NCBI RefSeq assembly: GCF_003217235.1
Contig: NZ_QJTF01000008.1
Location: 62,001 to 126,000, forward strand
Reading direction: 5' to 3'
DNA length: 64,000 nt
Origin: Paramesorhizobium leguminum
GTDB taxonomy: Bacteria; Pseudomonadota; Alphaproteobacteria; Rhizobiales; Rhizobiaceae
Position numbers and translations under genes: made by a program. Below, piece after piece: positions 1-7,593 of this stretch; within the stretch, counting starts at the first letter, position 1, and the number at the start of each line of letters is the position of its first letter. The notes beneath the pieces are model-generated. The model saw only the letters and a list, made by a program, of their open reading frames with translations, was not told the origin of the DNA and made no database searches.

Positions 1-2250
1 CCAGAGGGATTGATCATAGAGCTTCCAGTCCTTGTTACCATGCGCCCATAGCGTATCCCAGACGGAGGGCCGGCGCGGCGCATTCGGCCAATTGTTATAA
101 ATTGCGCCTGACTCGAAATTAGCCACAAGACCGAAGGACGATCCCGTCAGCGAGAAGGCGCGGTTCGGGTCGGTAGGGCCAGGCAGGGAACAGAACCATG
201 CATCGGAAACCGCAAACTGCTTTGCCAGCGTGGTCAGCGGATCGAGCAGGCTCGAATCGTAATAGTTCATAATCTCGAATGATTTGGAAAGATTATAATC
301 GTTGACGAACCCTTGCATTTGCGGACTTGCCGGACAGCCCTTCGGCGAAATCGTGTTGACGAACCAGGATGTGCTGCTGCTCTGCCCGAAGCAATAAGTC
401 GTCGCTGCGTCCACGAAGGGGAACATTGCCGGATAGAAATGATACCAATGACCTTGGGCGACCGCATCTCCCGCGCCAACTGCCGAAACCGGCCAAATAA
501 ACCAGCGCTTGTCGCTGTCGCTCTGGCCGAAACAGTATGTCTGGCCGTCGTACGAAAACGGGAACATCGTCGGATAAAAATCGTCCCAATAACCCTGCGC
601 TACGGCATCTCCTACGCCGTTTGCCGAGATCGGAGAAACGAACCAGTATTTCGTTCGGGAATTCTGTCCAAAACAGTATGTCTGGCCTCCGTCCACGAAG
701 GTGAACATCGTCGGATAAAAATCGGCCCAATAACCGTTTGCAGTCTCGGCTCCCACACCGTTTGCCGATATGGGTGAAATATACCAGCGCTTGTCGCTAT
801 CGCTCTGGCCGAAGCAATATGTTTGACCGTTATCGACGAAAGGAAATGTAGTCGGGTAGCACCGGGCCCAATTGCCCTGCGCTACAGCATCTCCCACGCC
901 GCTGGCCGAAATCGGCGAAACGAACCAATGATTATTATCGCGGGTCTGCCCAAAGCAATAAGTCTGTCCTTCATCGACAAAAGCGAACATTGCCGGATAG
1001 AAGGAATTCCAATTGCCGCTTGCCGTTTCGTCGCCAACGCCCACAGATGCCGAAACCGGCGAAATAAACCAGCGCTTATCGCTGTCGCTCTGGCCGAAGC
1101 AATAGGTCTGCCCACCATCGCCGAAGGTGAATATCGTAGGATAAAAACGCGGCCACTTACCTGCTATGTCATCGGTAAGTTGATGCATGACTCCGGAATG
1201 GGAGTGGTCCGGGTCGTCGGTCGGATAATTGAGGTTTGTCCCTGAATATTTGGACTGATAGAAGCGCTGCCCGCTTTCAGCCGTGTTGCAGTTCGTGCTG
1301 CTCGCCCCGTCGAAAGGCGCGTTTGACCCGATGAAACGCCCGACGCTGCCCTGACTATAAAGATCGCCCATGAGGTGATCGAAAGACCGGTTCTCCAGCA
1401 TCAGATACACGATCTTCTTGATGTTCTGCCGCATCCAGGGGATCGTTCCCGGACCGTCGGCATCGCCCTGAACTCCGCTCGGCAGGTTCAAGGGGATGAG
1501 CGGCGTGAGGCCGAATACCACCGTATCTGCGGGCAACGAGCTCTCCCACGCCGTGATCGTCTTTGCCGGCTGGAGCGGGAATGGTTGGGTTGGATCCACA
1601 GGATAAACGGTGATATCAGCGGATCCATTGCTCCAGGCAATCACCTTATCGCCCAGCGTGCAGAGATTCATGCCTGGATCGATCGTCCACTGCATTCCGG
1701 CAATTGGCGGGTTCGGCAGAATATCCGACGCGTTTCCTCCATCGAACATCCAGGTCCGGCACGCGCCGCTATTCCTGTCACGGCAAACGACATAGCCCGC
1801 GACAGGCGCCAGGTCTGAATTTATGACCGTTCGCCAATTTCCAGTGATGTTTTGGGGGCTTCCTGCTGGAAGCATCAATGTGCTGCTGAACGGATCGAAA
1901 CGACGGCATTTATAGGCGCCGGTGGCCGGCCAATACAGCAACAGATAATTGCCCAATGGTATAATGTCTGCCGACGGGTCCAGATCGGCGCTCAGATCCC
2001 CCTGTGTCACCAGGGTCGGCAGAAAGTCCGTCCGCGCGATGTCGACCAGCCACAAGCGAAACCTGTTCGTCGCCAGTTCCCTATCGATGACGTAATTGCC
2101 GATGGGAATGAGCTGGTGTCCCGACCGCACACTCCACCATTGGCCTTTCTTGACCAGATGAAGCGAGTCATTCGAATCTATGTACTGATAAAGACTCCAG
2201 TCACCCGTCGATGGCCTCCACTGGACGAGAAATTCATAAGCGACACCCAT
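1..2250 (-). CDS. Phosphoesterase family protein (phospholipase C / acid phosphatase type) with an inserted repeat array; 3' end outside the window
   Basis: The frame is open for 750 codons from ATG at 2250 to the window edge, so the C-terminus is missing. GGAGG lies six bases before the start. Residues 286-292 read ENRSFDH, the metal-binding signature of the phosphoesterase family, which hydrolyses phosphomonoesters or phospholipid head groups. DPDHSHS (346-352), FVNDY (about 648) and GPTDPNR (691-697) are further family landmarks. Between the second and third landmarks, residues 365-636 form six repeats of about 47 residues that split the catalytic domain. Residues 1-240 hold about four blade-like repeats of another kind (for example GNYLLLYWPATG), suggesting a beta-propeller or lectin-like module. 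No signal peptide is visible, so if the protein is exported the route is unclear. Family membership is firm; substrate and role are unknown. Confidence 0.85.
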   Translation of the reverse strand, partial: MGVAYEFLVQWRPSTGDWSLYQYIDSNDSLHLVKKGQWWSVRSGHQLIPIGNYVIDRELATNRFRLWLVDIARTDFLPTLVTQGDLSADLDPSADIIPLGNYLLLYWPATGAYKCRRFDPFSSTLMLPAGSPQNITGNWRTVINSDLAPVAGYVVCRDRNSGACRTWMFDGGNASDILPNPPIAGMQWTIDPGMNLCTLGDKVIAWSNGSADITVYPVDPTQPFPLQPAKTITAWESSLPADTVVFGLTPLIPLNLPSGVQGDADGPGTIPWMRQNIKKIVYLMLENRSFDHLMGDLYSQGSVGRFIGSNAPFDGASSTNCNTAESGQRFYQSKYSGTNLNYPTDDPDHSHSGVMHQLTDDIAGKWPRFYPTIFTFGDGGQTYCFGQSDSDKRWFISPVSASVGVGDETASGNWNSFYPAMFAFVDEGQTYCFGQTRDNNHWFVSPISASGVGDAVAQGNWARCYPTTFPFVDNGQTYCFGQSDSDKRWYISPISANGVGAETANGYWADFYPTMFTFVDGGQTYCFGQNSRTKYWFVSPISANGVGDAVAQGYWDDFYPTMFPFSYDGQTYCFGQSDSDKRWFIWPVSAVGAGDAVAQGHWYHFYPAMFPFVDAATTYCFGQSSSTSWFVNTISPKGCPASPQMQGFVNDYNLSKSFEIMNYYDSSLLDPLTTLAKQFAVSDAWFCSLPGPTDPNRAFSLTGSSFGLVANFESGAIYNNWPNAPRRPSVWDTLWAHGNKDWKLYDQSLW
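338..1158 (-). repeat. Six in-frame tandem repeats (about 141 bp each) inside the phosphoesterase gene
   Basis: Each copy encodes about 47 residues on the pattern W-x3-YP-x2-F-x-F-x4-QTYCFGQ-x7-W-[FY]-[IV]-x-P-[IV]-S followed by GVGDAVAQG or a variant. Copies 1, 3 and 5 carry SDSDKRW after the CFGQ core; copies 2, 4 and 6 carry other residues there. The array therefore looks like three duplications of a two-copy unit of about 282 bp. The sixth copy is degenerate and has lost the GGQ turn. Aromatic and glycine positions are conserved as in beta-propeller blades, but the fold is an inference. Confidence 0.85.
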
Positions 2251-2456
2251 CGCCGGCCTCCATATCGATTTAAGACAATCATTTCTCTGTAAAAGGGCAT
2301 TTATATATAATACACGTAAAAGTTGCCACAGACTGAACAAAAAGTCCAGCCAATTTAGCCTTTGGAAGGCGATTCTCGCAGGGTAACCCGGATACTTGAG
2401 CGGTTCACTTTTGGGTGGAACGATACTTTTTTGCCGGGTGCGGCAACTTCACCGTA

Positions 2457-2497
2457 GAGGCATGGATTCCTGTGACAAGCACAGGAATCCATGCCTC
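2457..2497. repeat. Perfect 18-bp palindrome with a five-base loop
   Basis: The arms at 2457-2474 and 2480-2497 are exact inverted copies around ACAAG. The centre (GACAAGC) is shared with the palindromes at 37625-37653 and 56003-56028, although the stem sequence differs. It lies in a gene-free stretch (2251-2598) between the phosphoesterase start and the 3' end of the lipoprotein gene. That stretch also holds an AT-rich tract (about 2299-2316) that could carry the phosphoesterase promoter. No T-run follows on either side, so a simple terminator role is not supported. Confidence 0.8.
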
Positions 2498-2598
2498 AAC
2501 CTATCCATTCACGACAACGGCGCAAAAGGACACCAAGCGATTCCATCAAATGCCGGGACTAAACAGCTATAAGAAGGAGAGCGAGCAAAGCCTGCCCG

Positions 2599-3231
2599 TT
2601 ATACTCCGCCGAACGTGAATGTCTTGAATGTAATCCGGTGATACAGGTTCGGCATGTTTTTCTGTATCATGGCCCGATATCCGCTCGCGGCCGGATGCGA
2701 AACCAGAATGCCGTAATTCATTCGAAGCAGCATAAAATCCAGCGCACCCGCATCAACGATTTCTCCAGGTCCGATGATGATCGTGTTTGCGCCTGCCACC
2801 GGGCGCTTGTCCGTCTTGCCGAAAAAGATGCCGTATCCATTACCGCGGCCGACTTCACCCGCATTGCAGTTCAGGCCGGTAACGATGTATTTTCCTGGCT
2901 GGACTGGTGTGAACCTTATCCGATAGCCCTCTTCGCGACCATCCGACATGCCCTCCAACCTGAAGCCTTCGTTGACGGTCCGGACCTCCACAGTTTCCAA
3001 CTGACGGTCGCCTTCGACCCGTGTCAATGAAACATTGCCGCACTCACGCGGCTTGTTGGTCCAAAAGTTTTTGGCGGCAGTCGCCCTGAATGCAATCGCC
3101 GCCCCCTTCTGCTTGATATAGCTTTCCGCTTCGCGTTCGGTCCGCGCGCTCAACTCCGACTTTTCCTCGATTGAGGGCGACCCGCAGGCCGTCAGCAAGA
3201 CCGCCATGCTCGCAATGATAATTCCCCGCAT
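2599..3231 (-). CDS. Putative lipoprotein of unknown function
   Basis: 210 residues. A lipoprotein signal is clear: a short charged start, a hydrophobic run and the lipobox LTAC with the cysteine at residue 16. I chose the start at 3231 because it places the signal peptide correctly and has AGAGAGGGAAC just upstream; an earlier start 20 codons upstream would bury the signal. The mature part has no domain I recognise; it is mixed in character with two cysteines (about 72 and 131) and a C-terminus rich in aromatic residues. It is transcribed away from the MerR gene in the same direction, with a gap of about 90 bases. Confidence 0.7.
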   Translation of the reverse strand: MRGIIIASMAVLLTACGSPSIEEKSELSARTEREAESYIKQKGAAIAFRATAAKNFWTNKPRECGNVSLTRVEGDRQLETVEVRTVNEGFRLEGMSDGREEGYRIRFTPVQPGKYIVTGLNCNAGEVGRGNGYGIFFGKTDKRPVAGANTIIIGPGEIVDAGALDFMLLRMNYGILVSHPAASGYRAMIQKNMPNLYHRITFKTFTFGGV

Positions 3232-3324
3232 AGTTCCCTCTCTCCGCATCAGGTGAAAAGCCCGGTCAAATGCCCCCATCGACCGAAACAATGAGATTAA
3301 TTTTGAAAATGCCGAAGTCGGGCT

Positions 3325-3711
3325 TCACGTCCTCACACCCAGTTCCGCCAGCCGCCCGATGCAGGCCTCCTCGATCTGGTCGAGTTCGCCCAGCGTTTCC
3401 TCGATATCGCGGCGCTTCTGGCGCAGATCGGCGCGTTTTTCCTCGACGCGCTTCATCAGGAGTCGCAATTGGCCGGACTCGCCCGGCGGTTCGCGGTACA
3501 TCTGGATGATTTCGTGGATTTCCGCGATCGAGAAGCCCAGGCGCTTGCCGCGCAGGATCTGCTTGAGCAAATGCCGGTCGGCCGGACGAAACAGACGGGT
3601 GCGGCCGCGCCGCAAGGGATGAATCAGCCCTTCATCCTCGTAAAAGCGCAGGGTTCTTGTCGAAATGCCGAACTCACGGGTGAGTTCAGTAATCGTGTAG
3701 TACTCGCGCAT
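3325..3711 (-). CDS. MerR-family transcriptional regulator, LiuR-like
   Basis: 128 residues. The N-terminal winged helix-turn-helix (residues 1-70) has the MerR signature, including GISTRTLRFYEDEGL, followed by a C-terminal dimerisation coiled coil (about 80-120) rich in E, K and R. There are no conserved cysteine pairs of the metal-sensing kind. Overall it resembles LiuR-type regulators, which in other proteobacteria control leucine/isovalerate catabolism. No liu genes are nearby, so its targets would have to lie elsewhere. The gap to mgtE is 78 bases on the same strand; a shared transcript is possible but not shown. Confidence 0.85.
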   Translation of the reverse strand: MREYYTITELTREFGISTRTLRFYEDEGLIHPLRRGRTRLFRPADRHLLKQILRGKRLGFSIAEIHEIIQMYREPPGESGQLRLLMKRVEEKRADLRQKRRDIEETLGELDQIEEACIGRLAELGVRT

Positions 3712-3789
3712 TGCCTACTCCGGCTGAAATCCAATGGTTTGTTGTGTCCATGGTTTACGTAAAAGTCAATTGCGCCAATATTTAATCAG

Positions 3790-5220
3790 TTAATGATGGA
3801 CGCCGAACCACCAGGTCGCCAGTCCGAGAAAAGCCATAAACCCGGTAACGTCCGTCACCGTGGTGACAAAGACGGAGGAAGCGATTGCCGGGTCGGCGCC
3901 GACGCGATGCAAAAGCAGCGGAATGAGAATTCCGCCCAGCGCCGCCGCAAGCATGTTTATCACCATCGCGGCGGCGATGATGCCGCCGAGTTGCGGATTA
4001 TGAAACAACGCGCCCGCAACAAGGCCGACGACGGTAGCGAAAATTATGCCATTCACAAGCCCGATGATCGCCTCGCGCCGGATGACACGGCTGGCATTGT
4101 AGATATCGATATCGCGCGTCGCGATGGCGCGCACGGTGACGGTCATGGTCTGCGTGGCCGCGTTGCCGCCCATGGAGGCGACGATGGGCATCAGGACGGC
4201 GAGCGCCACCATCTCCTGAATGGTCGCCTCGAACAGGCCGATGACGGAGGCAGAAAGGAAGGCGGTCAGAAGATTGACCATGAGCCACGGCACCCGCGAG
4301 CGGGAAATGGAAAAAACCGAGTCCGACAGTTCTTCATCGCCGACCCCGCCCAGACGCAGGATATCCTCTTCCGCTTCCGCCTTGATGACATCGACCACGT
4401 CATCGATGGTAAGCACGCCGACAAGCCGCTCGTTCTCATCGACCACGGCGGCGGAGAGAAGATCGTATTGCTCGAAGATCTGCGCCGCCTCTTCCTGATC
4501 CATCGTCGCGGGAATGGCGTGGCGCGTCTCCTGCATGACGTCCTCGACCTTGACCGCGCGGCCTGAGCGCAGGATCCGGTCGAGATCGATGGCGCCAAGC
4601 AGCCGGAAGGTCGGGTCGATGACGAAGACCTGGGAAAAGCGATCCGGCAGGTCGTGGTCCTCGCGCATGTAGTCGATGGTCTGACCGATGGTCCAGAAAG
4701 GCGGAACGGCGACGAATTCCGTCTGCATACGCCGGCCGGCGCTTTCCTCGGGATAGTCGAGCGCGCGGCGAAGCCTTATCCGCTCGGTGAAGGGAAGCTT
4801 GGCGAGGATTTCCTCCTGGTCTTCCTCGTCCATATCCTCGAGAATGTAGACCGCATCGTCGGAATCGAGATCCTGGACGCCTTCGGCGATCTGCTCGTTG
4901 GGCAGGGCATCGACGATTTCGAGGCGGATGGCCTCGTCTACCTCGGTGAGCGCCTCGAAATTGAACTCTTCGCCCAGAAGCTGCACCAGCGCCTGCCGTT
5001 GCTCCGGCTGGAGCACTTGCAGAATATGGCCAAGCTCGGATGGGTGCAAATGGCCGACATGCGCGCGCAGGAACAGAACGTCGCGATCGGCGATGGCCGC
5101 CCCGACGCGGGCGAGAAAGGAAGACCGCACCGCGCCATCCTCGCCATAGATGTCGGGCTCATGGCTATCCGCCGCTTCAATGCTGTCTTTTGGGCTGTCT
5201 TTTGGTTCGGTTTCAGCCAT
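3790..5220 (-). CDS. mgtE: Magnesium channel/transporter MgtE
   Basis: 476 residues with the standard MgtE order: a cytoplasmic MgtE_N domain (about 40-155, with the typical acidic DLDSDDAVYILEDMDEED stretch), two CBS domains (about 160-285) and a membrane domain of five helices (about 300-476). The membrane part contains the pore signature PIVASMGGNAATQT. The acidic N domain and CBS pair sense cytosolic Mg2+ and gate the pore. Length matches the family. The next gene upstream is divergent, so mgtE probably has its own promoter in 5221-5483. That region carries a palindromic repeat (5358-5399) and no riboswitch I can identify. Confidence 0.93.
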   Translation of the reverse strand: MAETEPKDSPKDSIEAADSHEPDIYGEDGAVRSSFLARVGAAIADRDVLFLRAHVGHLHPSELGHILQVLQPEQRQALVQLLGEEFNFEALTEVDEAIRLEIVDALPNEQIAEGVQDLDSDDAVYILEDMDEEDQEEILAKLPFTERIRLRRALDYPEESAGRRMQTEFVAVPPFWTIGQTIDYMREDHDLPDRFSQVFVIDPTFRLLGAIDLDRILRSGRAVKVEDVMQETRHAIPATMDQEEAAQIFEQYDLLSAAVVDENERLVGVLTIDDVVDVIKAEAEEDILRLGGVGDEELSDSVFSISRSRVPWLMVNLLTAFLSASVIGLFEATIQEMVALAVLMPIVASMGGNAATQTMTVTVRAIATRDIDIYNASRVIRREAIIGLVNGIIFATVVGLVAGALFHNPQLGGIIAAAMVINMLAAALGGILIPLLLHRVGADPAIASSVFVTTVTDVTGFMAFLGLATWWFGVHH

Positions 5221-5357
5221 CGGATTTTCCGGTCAGAATGGGTCGCCGCTTTGTCACTCGTGGACCTACTTCATAATTGCCGAAACCGAAATCGATTTGC
5301 GGAACCTTTTTGCAATCGGCAAAAATTATGGCGCGTGAATACGTTAGAGTTTTAGCC

Positions 5358-5399
5358 GCATGATCTTACCTGGAAGTCTGCAACTTTTCGGGATCATGC
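5358..5399. repeat. Palindromic intergenic repeat, GATC-core type, copy 1
   Basis: The arms GCATGATC and GATCATGC flank a second internal palindrome built on AAGTCTGCAACTTTTCGG. Related copies in this window are at 18175-18217, 28251-28294, 28308-28350, 36903-36945, 54765-54804 and, in altered form, 44766-44830. The layout recalls the mosaic palindromes of rhizobia (RIME-like); identity with a named family was not checked. Confidence 0.8.
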
Positions 5400-5483
5400 T
5401 CTGGAACTCGAAAATGCCATTATTTGCGCGTTCATTTTCCTGTTGCAGATTAGAATTATTAAACAATAGTTCGAGGTTCTGAT

Positions 5484-6071
5484 ATGATTGGCGTTCTGCG
5501 TGTCTTGGCTACAAGCCGGATTGGAATGACCACCGGTTTGACGATCGCGCCGATCGCAGCCATCGGGCTCTATTGCGCCGGCCTGCAATTGACCGACAAT
5601 TTTCACGTTATTGCCGCCGGCGAGGCCTATCGCTCAGCGCAACCGACACCGGCCGAGATCGACGCCTACAGCAAGGAATATGGGATCAAGACCATCATCA
5701 ATTTGCGTGGCGCCAGCCCGGATTCCCGCTGGTACAGGGCCGAGGAGCACGAAGCAGCCAAGCTCGGCATCACCCTTATCGATTTCAGAATGTCCGCCGG
5801 CGAGGAGTTGACGCAGGCCCGGGCGGCGCAGCTCATCGCCATCCTGGAAAAAGCGCAAAAGCCGATCCTCATCCATTGCAAGGCAGGGGCCGACAGGAGC
5901 GGGCTGGCATCGGCCCTCTATCTCGCGGTCGTAGATAGAGCCAAGAAAAGCACCGCCGGGCAGCAGATTTCGCTGCGCTACGGCCATATTTCCCTGCCGT
6001 TTGCTCCGGCCTATGCCATGGATAAGACATGGGCATCCCTTGAGCCCTCTTTGGAGGTAGCCAATTCCTGA
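5484..6071 (+). CDS. Membrane-anchored dual-specificity/tyrosine phosphatase
   Basis: 195 residues. An N-terminal hydrophobic segment (about 14-34) anchors or exports the protein. A phosphatase domain follows, with the P-loop HCKAGADRSG at 131-140, giving nucleophile Cys132 and phosphate-binding Arg138. The general-acid loop is probably around Asp100-Arg102 (IDFRMS). The family removes phosphate from tyrosine, serine/threonine or phospholipids; here the substrate is unknown. It opens a run of five same-strand genes ending with a glycosyltransferase and a deacetylase, which suggests a role in envelope polysaccharide control. Confidence 0.8.
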   Translation: MIGVLRVLATSRIGMTTGLTIAPIAAIGLYCAGLQLTDNFHVIAAGEAYRSAQPTPAEIDAYSKEYGIKTIINLRGASPDSRWYRAEEHEAAKLGITLIDFRMSAGEELTQARAAQLIAILEKAQKPILIHCKAGADRSGLASALYLAVVDRAKKSTAGQQISLRYGHISLPFAPAYAMDKTWASLEPSLEVANS

Positions 6072-6144
6072 TTTTGCCAATCCCTGATATGCAGGGTGGC
6101 CCTGATATGCAGGGCGGAAAATTCCTCTCCCTCCCGGGTGTTCC

Positions 6145-6495
6145 ATGAACCGCACGAAGAAAATTGCCCTTGCGGGATCCGCATGTCTCGCCATGCTGCT
6201 GGCCGGCGGAGTGGCTTTGCAGCAATGGACAATGGCGAAAGGGCAAAAGGCCCTGCACGAGCTTGCCAAGGAAGGCGGCTTCTGCAAGACAGATGGGTGC
6301 GAGGAAGGCATGGCCTATGCTTCCGATTATCTGGGCGCCGAATTCGGGCATTCGCCGAAAATGGTCCGCTGGTGCATGGGCGTCGATGTGATCGCGCGTG
6401 AGGAGAGCAGCTTAAGCAATGGGCTTAAGGCGGCTTTGACCAGCATATTGTATATTCCCTGCGGCGACCCCAACAGCGATGCAACGGAAGAGTAG
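6145..6495 (+). CDS. Small exported or membrane-anchored protein of unknown function
   Basis: 116 residues. The N-terminus is positively charged followed by a hydrophobic helix (about 8-26) typical of a signal anchor or signal peptide. The rest is soluble and contains four cysteines (in FCKTDGC, RWC and IPCGD), which could form two disulfides in the periplasm. The start at 6145 is the first ATG compatible with this signal. It lies 73 bases after the phosphatase gene and three bases before the VanZ-like gene, so co-transcription is likely. I do not recognise the family. Confidence 0.65.
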   Translation: MNRTKKIALAGSACLAMLLAGGVALQQWTMAKGQKALHELAKEGGFCKTDGCEEGMAYASDYLGAEFGHSPKMVRWCMGVDVIAREESSLSNGLKAALTSILYIPCGDPNSDATEE

Positions 6496-6498
6496 TTG

Positions 6499-6837
6499 AT
6501 GAATTTCTATCTGCGCTGCCTTGCATGGCTCGTATTGATCGCCATTCTTGCCGTCACGGTGGGGCCGCTGAACTTGCGCCCGGTGACAGGCGAGCCGGTC
6601 GATCTGGAACGGTTTTTCGCATTCTTCATTGTCGGCGCGCTCTTCGTCCTCGCCTATCCGAAACATTGGATTTCAGTGCTTGCGCTCGTCGTGGGGTCGG
6701 CCGCGCTGTTCGAGTTGCTGCAGCGCATTGCGCCGGAGCGCCATGGCGAAGTCACCGATTTCTTCATCAAGGCGGCGGGCGGATTTGCCGGCGTTTTCGT
6801 AGGCTCCGTTGCGCGGCGCATCTTTCGACCTTCGTAG
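6499..6837 (+). CDS. VanZ-like small membrane protein
   Basis: 112 residues with three to four hydrophobic segments (about 5-22, 34-50, 55-72 and 88-104). It has the VanZ-like pattern of an acidic/aromatic turn (ERFFAFFIVG) followed by FELLQ and GEVTDFFIKAAGG. VanZ-like proteins are of uncertain function and often occur with envelope polysaccharide genes. I preferred ATG at 6499 over the TTG at 6496; GGAAG is eight bases upstream. It sits tightly between the small exported protein and the glycosyltransferase genes. Confidence 0.65.
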   Translation: MNFYLRCLAWLVLIAILAVTVGPLNLRPVTGEPVDLERFFAFFIVGALFVLAYPKHWISVLALVVGSAALFELLQRIAPERHGEVTDFFIKAAGGFAGVFVGSVARRIFRPS

Positions 6838-6846
6838 ATCATCAAA

Positions 6847-7593
6847 ATGAAGTCAGACGCCATAAAAGCATTCATCATTCATCTGGATCGCGCCACGGAT
6901 CGTCGCGGCCAAGTGGAAAAGCTGATCGCCGAGCTGCCGATCCCGGCTGAGATCATCGACGCGGTGGATGGGCGGCGGCTTGGCCAAGCCGAAATCGAGC
7001 GCGTCTATCGCCGCCATCTGCACAAGCCGCCTTACCCGTTCCGGCTCAGCATAAACGAGATCGCCTGCTTCCTTTCCCATCGCAAGGCATGGCAGGCAAT
7101 TGTCGACCAGAATCTCGCCGCCGGCCTCGTCATCGAGGATGATGTCGCGCTCAATAGCGATTTTGCGGACGCATGGAACGCCGCACGCGCCTATCTTGAG
7201 CCAAGCCAATTCATCCGCCTGCCCTTCCGCCCGGGCAAGGAAACCGGTCCGGAACGGTTTCGGAAGGAAGGCACTCGCATCATTGAGCCCATTCCAGTGG
7301 GCCTGGGCATGGTGGCGCAACTTGTCGGTCGCGATGCGGCAAAGCAATTGCTAGCGGTCACTAAACAATTCGACCGTCCGGTGGATACGCTGATGCAGAT
7401 GAGCTGGGTGACGGGGGTCAATCCACTATCGGTTCACCCGGGCGGCGTGGAGGAGGTATCGGCGCATCTGGGCGGCAGCACGCTCAAGCAGAAACGGTCC
7501 GTCATGCATCGGCTTTCGCGGGAAATCCTTCGCCCGATCTATCGGATGCGGATAAGATCGTTATCCCGGAAACATGGGAAGCGCCCGGCATGA
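6847..7593 (+). CDS. Glycosyltransferase family 25 protein (LPS/polysaccharide biosynthesis)
   Basis: 248 residues. The N-terminal FIIHLDRATDRR segment, the metal-binding VIEDDVAL motif (about residues 96-103) and the SHRKAW helix before it are characteristic of family 25 glycosyltransferases. These add sugars, often galactose, to LPS core or capsule. It is probably cytoplasmic or peripheral at the membrane, since no strong membrane helix is seen. The stop codon overlaps the start of the deacetylase gene by four bases (ATGA), indicating translational coupling. Donor and acceptor sugars cannot be read from sequence. Confidence 0.85.
   Translation: MKSDAIKAFIIHLDRATDRRGQVEKLIAELPIPAEIIDAVDGRRLGQAEIERVYRRHLHKPPYPFRLSINEIACFLSHRKAWQAIVDQNLAAGLVIEDDVALNSDFADAWNAARAYLEPSQFIRLPFRPGKETGPERFRKEGTRIIEPIPVGLGMVAQLVGRDAAKQLLAVTKQFDRPVDTLMQMSWVTGVNPLSVHPGGVEEVSAHLGGSTLKQKRSVMHRLSREILRPIYRMRIRSLSRKHGKRPA

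Noticed and set aside
338-1158. Regular repeat array that might be taken for CRISPR
   Set aside because: The units are about 141 bp, adjoin without spacers and are in frame within a protein gene.
313-1245. Several open frames on the plus strand across the phosphoesterase repeats
   Set aside because: They repeat because the minus-strand gene repeats. The minus-strand frame is open for 750 codons and carries family motifs; the plus-strand products do not.
2415-2618. 67-codon plus-strand frame across the palindrome
   Set aside because: It reads through the inverted repeat, has no family match and overlaps the end of the lipoprotein gene.
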